This document shows, one piece after another, positions 1 through 9,062 of a stretch of 64,000 nucleotides of DNA (positions within the stretch are counted from its first letter, which is position 1; the number at the start of each line of letters is the position of its first letter). Source of the stretch: Candidatus Opimibacter iunctus (GTDB lineage Bacteria; Bacteroidota; Bacteroidia; Chitinophagales; Saprospiraceae). Made by a program: the position numbers and the translations under genes. The stretch covers positions 124,001-188,000 of the forward strand of contig JADJVH010000009.1 of the NCBI GenBank assembly GCA_016716665.1, read 5' to 3'. Below the pieces are notes generated by a model. It was not told where the DNA came from. It made no database searches and saw only the letters and a list, made by a program, of their open reading frames with translations.

Positions 1-745
1 CTGCCTCGAGCATCTGCATCGCAGACTCAAGCTTGTGATCTGCATGGTACTGGTGGATGGTCTTACCGAAAATATAGCGGTATCCTTCCTTCAACGTATT
101 GCGCGGAAGTTCATAGACGACCGCAAGTTGATCAGGGTCGGGGACGGTCTCAAGATTGTTGATGATATGACGGCGTACCTGGTGGATCTTGCTTTCGATC
201 GCCGGAGTCATCATCACCGGACAGGCATCAAGATGCTGGCCAAAGGCGGACTCCATGATCAGGCTGAAGATCTCAAGGAACTTGGCCTGTTCGAAGATCG
301 CCTGGAAAGGAAGCTGAAGTTTGTGATGGACTAACTGGTCAAAGCAAACCAACAAGGAAGGATTGACCGGGATGAGTTTCATCAGGTCTCTCATGTTGAG
401 TTTTTTGGCGGCATCAAGTTGTGACTGGTCAAAGACCGGATTGATCAGCGTATGGAGCTTGGAGGCTTCCATTTCAACGGTAAACAACTCGGTTCCAGCC
501 TGATGGATCACTTTTGCCTGCCATGGCGCTTTAGGAAATGCAAGGAAGATCGCCTCACCACCATTGAGTTCAAGTGGATGGGGGATAAAGGAGGTTTGTA
601 TCCGGACATGCCCCTGTTTGACACAAAACAGGTAGATATCCATAGGCTGACATTCCATGTCTGCCGTCCCTGCATCCTTATGCTGAAAGGCCTTTACAGT
701 GGCCAGATCCCTTATTATTATCGCCTTCTCCTGCACATTGTCCAT
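1..745 (-). CDS. AraC-family transcriptional regulator, 3' end outside window
   Basis: Reading the minus strand from the ATG at 745 gives 248 codons without a stop, running off the window start. The first ~190 residues look like the variable sensor half of a PchR/AraC-type regulator. Residues ~200-248 (EIKIHQVRR-like helix, then DPDQLAVVYELPRNTLKEGY and YIFGKTIHQYHADHKLE) match the first helix-turn-helix of the AraC/XylS DNA-binding domain in its PchR-like form; the second HTH would lie beyond the edge. An in-frame stop lies about 17 codons upstream of the start. The target is unknown; the downstream ferritin could hint at iron-linked control, but that is only a guess. Family call is fairly secure, exact start less so. 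Confidence 0.8.
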   Translation of the reverse strand, partial: MDNVQEKAIIIRDLATVKAFQHKDAGTADMECQPMDIYLFCVKQGHVRIQTSFIPHPLELNGGEAIFLAFPKAPWQAKVIHQAGTELFTVEMEASKLHTLINPVFDQSQLDAAKKLNMRDLMKLIPVNPSLLVCFDQLVHHKLQLPFQAIFEQAKFLEIFSLIMESAFGQHLDACPVMMTPAIESKIHQVRRHIINNLETVPDPDQLAVVYELPRNTLKEGYRYIFGKTIHQYHADHKLESAMQMLEA

Positions 746-946
746 ACTTACCGCACTTTTGTCCACTATCCGTATTTGAATTTTATAAAAACGATCCTAT
801 TTCCCTATTGTTGCTAAGTACTTGATCCTGAACTGTATTTTCATGGTATACCCCTACAGGACGGCCGTAAAGGTAACTGATCAGGGATTTTACCGGGATG
901 ACTGACGTCATTTCCGTAAATGATCTTTCTTTGACATACTCCATAT

Positions 947-1004
947 GAAAACGAAATACATGTAGAGACGCGATTAATCGCGTCTCTACATGTATTTCGT
1001 TTTC
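947..1004. repeat. Palindromic element, copy 1 (58 bp, perfect)
   Basis: A 30-bp palindromic core, half-site TGTAGAGACGCGATT followed by its reverse complement (961-990), is extended on both sides by arms GAAAACGAAATACA (947-960) and the exact reverse complement (991-1004). All 29 base pairs match. The core recurs at 1660-1715 and 3030-3089 with different arms. Confidence 0.95.
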
Positions 1005-1065
1005 TTCCGCCTCTTCCGCCTCTTCCGCCCCTTTAGCCTTTTTGGCTCTTCGGCCCCGCCCTGGT

Positions 1066-1085
1066 TGCTGAGAGGAGTCGAAGTA
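1066..1085. repeat. Small hairpin with conserved GAGNGGAGTCGA loop
   Basis: Stem TGCT/AGTA (one G-T pair) around the 12-nt loop GAGAGGAGTCGA. This belongs to a dispersed family also seen at 25367, 25432 and 36107, where the loop is kept and the stem differs. Confidence 0.55.
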
Positions 1086-1122
1086 TGTGCGTATCTTTCG
1101 ACCCGAAATACAATGATACATC

Positions 1123-1649
1123 ATGCTAAGCGATAAAATGATCAATGCCCTCAATGAGCAGATAGCCTTTGAAGGATATGCTTCCTTCCTCTACCTCGCC
1201 CAGGCCGGGTGGTTTGAAAACAAATCCATGCAGGGTTGCGCCTCCTTCATGTACCGCCAGTCGGCAGAGGAACATGTGCACATGATGAAAATATTCCGGT
1301 ACCTGCTTGAGATGGATGCAGTGGCAATCAGTCCTGCCATCAAGCAGCCTCCTGCAGAGTTTAAGGATGTCCGGACGATCTTTTCAGAGACCCTCGCCCA
1401 TGAGAAAAGAGTCACTGCGTCGATCAATGACCTGGTGGCACTGGCGATCAGGAAAGCGACCACGCTACCTATGCATTCCTCCAATGGTATGTTACAGAGC
1501 AACGTGAAGAAGAAAGCCTGATGCGCACCATCCTCGACAAGATCAACCTCATCGGTGATGGCGCCCAAAGCCTCTATTTTATCGATAAGGAAATCGAAGC
1601 CATCAACCAGGCCACTGTCGCCGCCGAAAAAGCCGAAGGCGGAGAATAG
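1123..1649 (+). pseudogene. Non-haem ferritin, interrupted by a single-base frameshift
   Basis: Bacterial ferritin (iron oxidation and storage in a 24-mer cage). The first 109 codons carry the ferroxidase ligands at the family positions E17, E50, H53 and E94. The frame then closes at 1521, but the remaining sequence continues in another frame as ESDHATYAFLQWYVTEQ... with Q127 and E130, ending at TAG 1647-1649; total ~175 residues, the normal size. One missing A near 1450 (ATCAGGAAA for ATCAAGGAAA) explains the shift. All ligands being intact suggests either a sequencing error or very recent damage. It lies alone between two copies of the palindromic repeat. Confidence 0.88.
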
Positions 1650-1659
1650 TGGGATACCA

Positions 1660-1715
1660 TAATGAAAAAATATGTAGAGACGCGATTAATCGCGTCTCTA
1701 CATATTTTTTCATTA
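1660..1715. repeat. Palindromic element, copy 2 (56 bp, perfect)
   Basis: Same 30-bp core as at 961-990, here flanked by arms TAATGAAAAAATA (1660-1672) and the exact reverse complement (1703-1715). It sits in the 86-bp gap between the ferritin stop and the glycosyltransferase start. Confidence 0.95.
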
Positions 1716-1735
1716 CCAGGTTACAGTAAGAAAAT

Positions 1736-2848
1736 ATGAAATTCCTTCTCATCCAGACCGCTTTTATCGGAGACGTGGTACTCGCTACGCCGCTCATTGA
1801 AAAACTCAGAAAATTCTATCCCGATAGTGAGATTGATTTTCTGCTGAGAAAGGGCAATGAAGGCCTGCTGACCGGCCATCCACATCTGCGTCAAGTCATC
1901 ATCTTGGATAAGAAGCAAGGGAAGTACAAAAACCTGCTCTCGCTGATCTCCACCATTCGCAAGGAAAAGTATGATTATGTCATCAACCTCCAGCGGTTTT
2001 TTGCATCAGGGCTGCTGACCGCCTTCTCAGGAGGGAACCATACAATAGGCTTTGATAAGAATCCACTCTCTTTCCTTTTACAGAAGCAATCAAGCACCAG
2101 ATATCAACCACCGATACCGGCAATCACGAAGTAAAAAGAAACCTCGCCCTCATCGAAGGTATTACTGATCCATCTTTTGTCAGACCTAAGCTATATCCAT
2201 CAGATGCTGATTCCAAAAAGGTCATTCCATCTGGCGAATATGTGTGCATCGCCTCGGCATCTGTATGGTTTACGAAGCAATGGCCCGCTGACAAATGGAT
2301 AGAACTAATCAGCAAATTACCAGACCATCTGACCATCTATCTCATGGGCGCCAAATCAGATTTCGCCCTTTGCGAAACCATTAAGTCCTCATTCGATTCC
2401 CCCCATTCAGGGGGGCAAACAGGATTTCCCCCTTTCAGGGGGTCAGGGGGTTAATGAAATCTTATCCCCCCTTTCAGGGGGCCAGGGGGTCAAACCAGTT
2501 TCAGAGGGCCAAGAGGTCAATCGTAAATCGTCAATCGTAAATCTCGCCGGCCAACTTTCCTTCCTCGAATCCGCAGCGCTGATGAAGCATGCGCGGATGA
2601 ATTTTGTCAATGACTCTGCACCCTTGCACTTTGCCTCTGCCATGAATGCACCTGTATCCGCTATGTTCTGCTCCACAGTACCTGCCTTCGGTTTCGGTCC
2701 CTTGTCCGATGTCTCTTTCATCTTCGAAACCACCGAAAAGTTGGATTGCCGTCCCTGCGGACTCCATGGCTACAAAGCCTGCCCAAAGGGACACTTCAGA
2801 TGCGCTGACATTGACGTAGACCATGCTGTCGAAACAATCTTTCGATAG
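1736..2848 (+). pseudogene. Glycosyltransferase family 9 (heptosyltransferase-like), disrupted
   Basis: GT9 enzymes add ADP-heptose-type sugars to lipopolysaccharide core on the inner membrane. The start MKFLLIQTAFIGDVVLATPL, the middle block VCIASASVWFTKQWP and the end block VNDSAPLHFASAMNAPV...CRPCGLHGYKACPKGHFRC are typical. The reading frame is broken twice. A missing T in TTTT at 2076-2079 shifts the frame at LSFLFTEAIKHQ; and about 140 bp of repeat DNA (2398-2540), containing stops in the relevant frames, separates SSFDSP from NLAGQLSFLESA. The second lesion is not a homopolymer artefact, so I treat the gene as truly broken unless the insert is polymorphic. Confidence 0.88.
2398..2540 (+). 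repeat. Repeat insertion inside the GT9 gene
   Basis: Three units of the form CCCC(C)TTTCAGGGGG or CCCCCCATTCAGGGGGG (about 2399, 2427, 2466), each a small GC hairpin, followed by a degenerate fourth unit and a tandem CAATCGTAAAT doublet (2519-2541). A related unit, CCCTTTCAGGG...GGGGTCAAAC, occurs at 12765-12790 outside genes, so this is a dispersed intergenic repeat that has entered a coding region. Confidence 0.75.
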
Positions 2849-3029
2849 ACCAAGTGTTGTAAGACAGTGAGAAAGTAAGACAGTAAGAGGTGCGAGGATG
2901 GTGTTTGAGCAGGATTGATTGAATGGTTTTTTCAAAGACATCAGACAGATTCGTAATAATTTCAATTGAATGATCATTCAATTCCTACGGCTCATTAAAT
3001 TGAATTGCCATGGCTTTCAAGCCATGGGC

Positions 3030-3089
3030 CATCATGACCATAAATGTAGAGACGCGATTAATCGCGTCTCTACATTTATGGTCATGATG
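3030..3089. repeat. Palindromic element, copy 3 (60 bp, perfect)
   Basis: The same 30-bp core flanked by arms CATCATGACCATAAA (3030-3044) and the exact reverse complement (3075-3089). Each of the three copies in the first 3.1 kb has its own arm sequence. Confidence 0.95.
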
Positions 3090-3120
3090 TGTTGCCTCTT
3101 TAGCCCCTTTCGCCTTTTCA

Positions 3121-3180
3121 GCCCTTCCTCCCTTCCTCCTTTCCTCCCTTCCTCCCTTCCTCCCTTCCTCCCTTCCTCCC
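3121..3180. repeat. TTCCTCCC octamer tandem tract
   Basis: About seven near-perfect TTCCTCCC units with an adjoining CCTTTCGCCTTTTCAGCC stretch. It is non-coding and lies between a palindromic element and the end of the GH5-like gene. Confidence 0.8.
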
Positions 3181-3234
3181 GGTTGCTGAGCTGTAGCACA
3201 TGGTTGAGCGAGAGGAGGTCGAAGCATCCCCCTT

Positions 3235-5883
3235 TCACCTCTCCAGATACACACTCGAAATCACCAACTCCCGCTTTTTATCAACGTCCTTCTCTTTGAT
3301 ACCGGGACCAATCGAAATCTGCAGGCTTTCAATCTGACTGATGTCCAGTTTATCCGCTTTCCCTGTGCTTGAATAATAAGGCAGAAAAGATGGATACGGC
3401 CTCGGCAGGATAACCGCTTTTACGCGCTCAAGTTTATCCAGTGGTACGATGTATTTATATTTCTTCGGCTTGAGCTTGATGATGGCTCCAAATGCACTAC
3501 CGTCTTTCATGACCAGCGATACCTGGATAGGGTATTTGGTATCCGGGGCCGGGTCACCACGGAGGACCAGGTTATGCATGATCCGCAGGTCATACCTGCG
3601 ACCTTCTATAAAGTCACCGAAATAGTGACGGATACTGTAATCTGCTGTTTTAGGTCCTTGTGGATTTTCAGGATCGGTTTTGGCCAGCTCCTTTATGCTG
3701 AGATGCAGCCAATCTGCACCATTAGGCTTCGCAGGGATCAATCTTGACTCCGGAAGCCATTCCCGGTTGAGCCGGTCATAATCCCTTCCTGCATTAAATA
3801 GATAGATAGGGCTCGAATCTCTTATGCATCGCACCCGATAAGATTCGACTGTATCAAAATTCCATTGCCCCGGAATGATCTCCCTCCCTGATGGATAACT
3901 GTACATCTGATGATCTCCGGAGACGGTGATGTAATACATGACATATTCAAGTTTCCTTAAATCATTGCCGGGAATCGACGCTGAATAAGTATGGCTGTTA
4001 CTCGTTTTCATTTTGATTGACACCAGCTTGCTATCCTTGTAGTACCAGAGGTTGACGGAATCAATCAATACTGGTGATACTACAGATGCCGTGACCGGTA
4101 AATCTCTGTATTGCACACATTCTTCACGGGAAACGTGTACTAAGGTGGTTTTAGTAACGGAAGTTTTTACTGCAGTATCAGCATAGTCACTATATTTTTT
4201 ATTCGCTACATACTCCCTTACTTTTTGTTCGCCCTTTGCATCAACGCCGGAAAAGATGAGCAGGTACGCACCCGGGCTTACCTGAAAAGATTTTTTTGAA
4301 TACTCCAGTTGCTTCGTAAAATCCAGGCTGCTGATCAGGTAATTCCTGCTGAGGTTGGGCAGGTTGATCGTCAGGGTATGCACTTCATTACTGATCTCTA
4401 CGAGCCTTTTGTCCGGACTGTTGCGGCCAAATAGATTATCTACCTGTGTAGCATCCGGAAATACCTCCAGGCTCCAGATGCCGTCGACGATTTTGTCCAG
4501 GAAATATGCCCCTGTGCCATCATACGCTACCATCGGCGAATTGCCCCATCCGGCAATGTGCTCCAGTTTGTCCGGATCGGGAGGCATGGTCGTAGTATTG
4601 TTGGTGTAATAATATTTACTCCCGGTCACCATTTCTGCCAGATCATTTTCATAGCTGATCCGGAATGGACCAAAGGAAGTGTTGTCCGGATATGCACTAT
4701 AAGTTGTATAAAGCGGAATAGTCCTGAAGACCTCAGCACTGATCATCAGGCTCAAGGCTTTGCGCGGGGCAAAGAGCAGGTTCATGTAGTGCGTGTTGTA
4801 TTCTGTATTATAGGGCGCCAGATAACTCGCCTCATAAGAAAAATGGGTAGCCAATTGCATACCCGCAGACCTGAAACTCCGCGCCATGGCCGGATACATA
4901 TAGGTGGAAGCCATGTCTGCGGCATCAAATTCATACACAATCCGTGCAGACCCGTTTTTCTTGAGCACGTCATCAAACGGGATAGGGTAGTAGTCTACAT
5001 TGGGGAGCATATTCCCACCCAGTTCTTTCTGGAAGCCCAGCCCGGTAGGATACCACTGAAAGGTTCCCCCGTCAATGCCTGCTGCATAGTAGTCTGCAGC
5101 ATAGTTGATCCCATGGGTTACATTGTAGAATATCGGCTTGGTCGTCCCGGTAGATCGTATAGCCTCTTTCATGCCGCGGACAAAGGCAGTCACTTGTTCC
5201 GGTGAGCCTCGGTGGTGAGGCTCATTGCAGATCTCAAATGCCAGGATCCCTGGTTCGTCCTTGTAGGCGACTCCCGTATGTCTGTTGACATGATTGACAA
5301 ACTGTGCCAGATAGTTTTCCTGCGCCTTGATCGCTTCCGGATCGACCAGGCACTTATCCTTTCCATATTTTGAAGAAAACCCGGGAGTTGGTTCATCAGG
5401 CTCAGGCCAGCCATTACCCCAGTAGGCTATCGGGGTGATGATGGCGTTGATGTTGCGCTCTTTAAGTTTGTAGAGCAGGTAGTCAAAGAGTTCAAGATGT
5501 TCGTTGTCAAGGAGATTGCCGAGGGTATCACTGATTTCACAGTCCCAGACGTGGACACGAAACAGATCAAAGCCCAGGCGGGAAAACTGGTAGACATCCT
5601 GATCGATGGCCATTTTAAGGTCCACACCCATCTTTTTTCCAGCCCGGAAAGCATGGGCGAAGGGGGCCGTATAGTTGACACCAAAGCCAGTGACTTCTCT
5701 TCCATCCGCATTCCAGCGCATGATGCCATCAGCGCCAATATTGATCTGATCACTAACTTCCTGAGCCACGGCGTGTTGAGGTACGAAATGTAGCGATATC
5801 GCTACAAGGACGGCCATCAAAAATTTGGAATTTGTCCAAATAGCATTGTAAATTGTTGGCGTTCGCCTCAAAGCACTTCCCAT
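3235..5883 (-). CDS. GH5-like (cellulase-family) glycoside hydrolase, secreted
   Basis: 882 residues. An N-terminal hydrophobic segment (residues ~22-41, ending AVAQ) looks like a Sec signal peptide; a start at residue 23 is also possible. Residues ~60-430 form a TIM-barrel of the GH5/clan A kind: FGVNYTAPF, the general acid E221 in FEICNEPH and the probable nucleophile E318 in IVYEFDAAD. A long C-terminal half (~450-882) is beta-rich, without a clear sorting domain. It is transcribed away from susC, sharing the 167-bp gap 5884-6050, and is likely part of the same glycan locus. The substrate cannot be read from the sequence; galactan-linked work is suggested only by the GH53 gene nearby. Confidence 0.82.
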   Translation of the reverse strand: MGSALRRTPTIYNAIWTNSKFLMAVLVAISLHFVPQHAVAQEVSDQINIGADGIMRWNADGREVTGFGVNYTAPFAHAFRAGKKMGVDLKMAIDQDVYQFSRLGFDLFRVHVWDCEISDTLGNLLDNEHLELFDYLLYKLKERNINAIITPIAYWGNGWPEPDEPTPGFSSKYGKDKCLVDPEAIKAQENYLAQFVNHVNRHTGVAYKDEPGILAFEICNEPHHRGSPEQVTAFVRGMKEAIRSTGTTKPIFYNVTHGINYAADYYAAGIDGGTFQWYPTGLGFQKELGGNMLPNVDYYPIPFDDVLKKNGSARIVYEFDAADMASTYMYPAMARSFRSAGMQLATHFSYEASYLAPYNTEYNTHYMNLLFAPRKALSLMISAEVFRTIPLYTTYSAYPDNTSFGPFRISYENDLAEMVTGSKYYYTNNTTTMPPDPDKLEHIAGWGNSPMVAYDGTGAYFLDKIVDGIWSLEVFPDATQVDNLFGRNSPDKRLVEISNEVHTLTINLPNLSRNYLISSLDFTKQLEYSKKSFQVSPGAYLLIFSGVDAKGEQKVREYVANKKYSDYADTAVKTSVTKTTLVHVSREECVQYRDLPVTASVVSPVLIDSVNLWYYKDSKLVSIKMKTSNSHTYSASIPGNDLRKLEYVMYYITVSGDHQMYSYPSGREIIPGQWNFDTVESYRVRCIRDSSPIYLFNAGRDYDRLNREWLPESRLIPAKPNGADWLHLSIKELAKTDPENPQGPKTADYSIRHYFGDFIEGRRYDLRIMHNLVLRGDPAPDTKYPIQVSLVMKDGSAFGAIIKLKPKKYKYIVPLDKLERVKAVILPRPYPSFLPYYSSTGKADKLDISQIESLQISIGPGIKEKDVDKKRELVISSVYLER

Positions 5884-6050
5884 AAGTGGTCGATTTTGCC
5901 CCGAAAATGAAATATTTTAATGTTGGATAATTGCCAATGATGTGTAAATTAGCCGCTGCATATCCAATGTCCCTGAACAACTAAGGTAATGACGAACACC
6001 CACAATCATCAAGGACAATCTTTATCAATTATATTTCAACAAACAGACTT

Positions 6051-9041
6051 ATGAATAAACTACTACAGCGTTTTGTAATGCTGGCTGTTTTTTGGGTCTC
6101 ATGTATGGGCTTCGCAGGAGCTCAGAAGACCATCACAGGAACAGTCACAGATGATTCGGGAGAACCGATGATCGGGGTCAACATCCTGGTCTTAGGAACG
6201 ACCATTGGTACCGTCTCAGATTTTGACGGAGGCTATACCTTGCAGGTTCCTGCAGGGGCGACTCAATTGCAGTTTTCATACACGGGCTATGATGCCGTCG
6301 TCAAGGATATCGGTTCTGCCACTCGACTAGATGTCGTTTTGGCTGAAGGCGCGGTCCTCGAAGATGTCGTCGTGACAGGTTATGGTACGGTCAAGAGAGA
6401 GAATGTGACCGGATCAATTGCTACGGTCAAGAACGATGATTTCAACAAAGGAGCTATTACATCTCCTCAGGAATTGATTGCCGGAAAAGTGCCAGGTGTG
6501 ACTGTTGTCACCAGTGGCGAACCAGGAGGCTCTCCAATCATCAAGATTCGCGGTGGGTCCTCATTGACAGCGATCAATGATCCACTTATAATTATTGATG
6601 GAATTCCTGTAGCTAACAACCTCATCAGTGGCTCCAGAAACAACCTCAACATTGTCAATCCGAATGACATTGAAACCTTTACGGTTTTAAAGGATGCCTC
6701 TGCGACAGCGATATACGGCTCCAGGGCTTCTAATGGGGTCATCATTATCACCACTAAAAAAGGGGCTGTTGGCTCTAAGTTTGGTGTTGAATATAATGGT
6801 AGCGTAGGCATCAGTCAGATCATCACAGGAGTGCTGAGTCATTGAGCAGCGGATGAATTCAGGATCTCGTATCTACAATCCGTTTTGATGGTGCATCTAC
6901 CCAAAGGTTTAATGGGGGATGCTAATACAGACTGGCAAGACCAAATTTTCCAGGATGCTTTCTACCAGGATCATAATCTTGCTTTAAGAGGAGCACTTGG
7001 TGAGATACCTTACCGTGTATCATTTGGTTACACTGACAAGAATGGCTTGCTCAAGACAGACAATTTTAACAGGATTACCGGGGCACTCAATCTGAATCCA
7101 AGGTTACTGGATAACAAGCTACAACTCAACCTGAGTGGTAAATACATGCAGGACAAAAACCGGTTTGCTGATCAAGGCGCTATTGGTGCTGCCGTTGCTT
7201 TTGATCCTACTCAACCAGTATATAGTGGAAACACTAATTACGGCGGTTATTTTACCTGGTTGAATGCAGATGGTTCACCAAGTACACTTAGCCCTGATAA
7301 TCCATTAGCGTTATTAGAGCAGACAAACAATAATTCTACCGTCAACAGATACATACTTGGTGCTGAAATCGATTATCGTTTATGGTTCCTTGAGGATCTG
7401 AGAATAAATCTTAACCTAGGTTATGACCATTCTAATGGCGAAGGAAGGAAGTTTATCCCAACAGAAGCTGCGTCTAACTACAGTACAGGTGGCCGTGATG
7501 AGGATTATAGCCAGGAAAACAAAAATGAATTGCTGGAGACATATCTTGATTATAACAAGGAACTCAGCAGTGATTTTGCAATGGACCTGATGGCTGGGTA
7601 TTCCTGGCAGCATTTCTGGTTCCAGAATTACTATGGGGTGACCAGCGCTGCTTCAGAGCAAGATACCCTTACAGATTATGATTACAATACGAGAGAATAT
7701 TATCTGCTCTCTCTATTTGGTCGGGCTAATTTCACCTTGTTTGAAGACTTCCTGGTGACCTTTAGTATACGTCGTGATGGCACCTCAAGATTTGCCGCTG
7801 ACAACCGCTGGGGTACATTCCCTGGTGCTGCTTTGGCTTGGAAGATCACGGACAACAGTGCAGGTGATCCCTTAGGACTCAAAGTCAGGCTCAGTTGGGG
7901 TATCACCGGTCAGCAAGGTATCGACAATGATCAGAATTACTATCCATATTTGGCCAGCTATCAATCTGGCACATCTACTGCCCAATATCCTTTTGGTGGA
8001 GAGTATATTACAACACTTAGACCAAATGGCTATGATGCGAAAATCAAATGGGAGGAAACTACCACCTACAACGCTGGTTTAGATTATTCTGTATTGGATA
8101 ATCGCCTTTTTGGCTCTGTTGATTTCTACTATCGGAAGACACAAGACCTGTTAAATTTTGTGCCTGTACCAGCAGGAACAAACCTTACTAACTTCCTAAA
8201 TACCAACGTTGGTGACCTTACCAATAAGGGTGTTGAGGTTGCTGTCAATACCGTGCCTTGGCGCAGTGGTAATAATGAGTGGACCCTCGGATTTAACGTG
8301 GCTTTGAATCAAAACGAGATTACAAAGCTTACAGCTACTGATGACCCGAATTACCAGGGTGTCCTGACAGGCGGTATCGGCGGTGGAGTTGGAAATACGA
8401 TCCAAATCCATTCTGTGGGTTATCCTGCTAGCTCATTCTTCGTATTCGAGCAAGTGTATGATGCAGCAGGTATTCCGATCGAAGGTCTCTATGTAGACCG
8501 CAATGGGGATGGAACAGTCACTCCTGCAGATATGTATCGCTTCAAGAAAGCGGGACCGGATGCAACGTTTGGTTTCTATACAGGATTGAATGCAGGTCAT
8601 TTTGATTTCTCTCTCGGCGCTCGTGCTATGGTGGGCAATTATGTCTACAATAACAACCTCGCTGGCCAGGCAGTTTATGATTTCATCTACAATAGCTCAG
8701 GTGGAGCAGGTGGTGGTTATCTTAACAATGTTGATGGACAGACTCAGACACTTGACATCAATTCACCCCAGTACTTTTCTGATCATTATGTACAGGATGC
8801 ATCTTTCTTCAGAATTGACAATATCACAGCCGGTTATGATTTTGGAAGTATTGGATCAGCGATTAGTTCTTTCAGGCTTTCCGCAACGGTCCAAAATCCA
8901 CTGCTGATTACCGGTTATGATGGCATTGATCCTGAGATTGGTTCCCGTGATATTACTACAAATGCGACAACATTCGGTATTGACAACAATATCTATCCAA
9001 GGTCACGGACATTCCTTCTTGGTCTGAACATTAAATTTTAA
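6051..9041 (+). pseudogene. SusC/RagA TonB-dependent outer-membrane receptor, frameshifted
   Basis: A SusC-type transporter that imports oligosaccharides with its SusD lid. Signal peptide (1-25), carboxypeptidase-like domain (ITGTVTDDSGEPMIGVNI), the TonB-box region LEDVVVTGYG, the plug (IRGGSSLTAINDPLIIIDG) and a 22-strand-type barrel ending in LGLNIKF are all present. The span equals ~996 codons, normal for the family. It is broken near 6843-6918. There is a TGA at 6843-6845 in VLS-H-stop-AADEF; a missing G near 6862 (AGGATCTC; adding G gives RDLVSTIRFDGASTQR); and an extra G in GGGGG 6914-6918 that restores NGDANTDW. The two indels cancel, so the downstream 718 residues stay in frame. This may be an assembly error; no second intact susC lies in the window. 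Confidence 0.88.
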
Positions 9042-9062
9042 TTGCCCTAAACACAACGTGAT

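Larger units (their letters stand above)
746..1122. other. Gene-free stretch with repeats
   Basis: No credible gene. It holds a 58-bp perfect palindrome (947-1004), a 9-base tandem tract of the CTCTTCCGC / CCTTTAGCC kind (about 1005-1045) and a short hairpin with the loop GAGAGGAGTCGA (1066-1085). A weak promoter-like TATCTTTC lies just before the ferritin start. Confidence 0.7.
2849..3234. other. Gene-free stretch with repeats
   Basis: Contains an inverted copy of the CTTACTGTCTTACTGTC-type tract (about 2858-2890), the third large palindrome (3030-3089), a pyrimidine tract built on TTCCTCCC octamers (3121-3180) and a GGTTGCTGAGC...GTCGAAGCAT composite (3181-3228). No gene seen. Confidence 0.7.

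Noticed and set aside
783..1154. 123-codon minus-strand ORF
   Set aside because: It runs through the palindrome and nonamer tract and overlaps the ferritin start; composition is repeat-driven.
4558..5205. 215-codon plus-strand ORF
   Set aside because: It lies wholly inside the GH5-like gene on the other strand, with no recognisable motifs; a shadow frame.
6843..6920. Programmed frameshifting in susC
   Set aside because: There is a stop plus two opposite indels over 75 bp and no slippery site with downstream structure; error or mutation is simpler.
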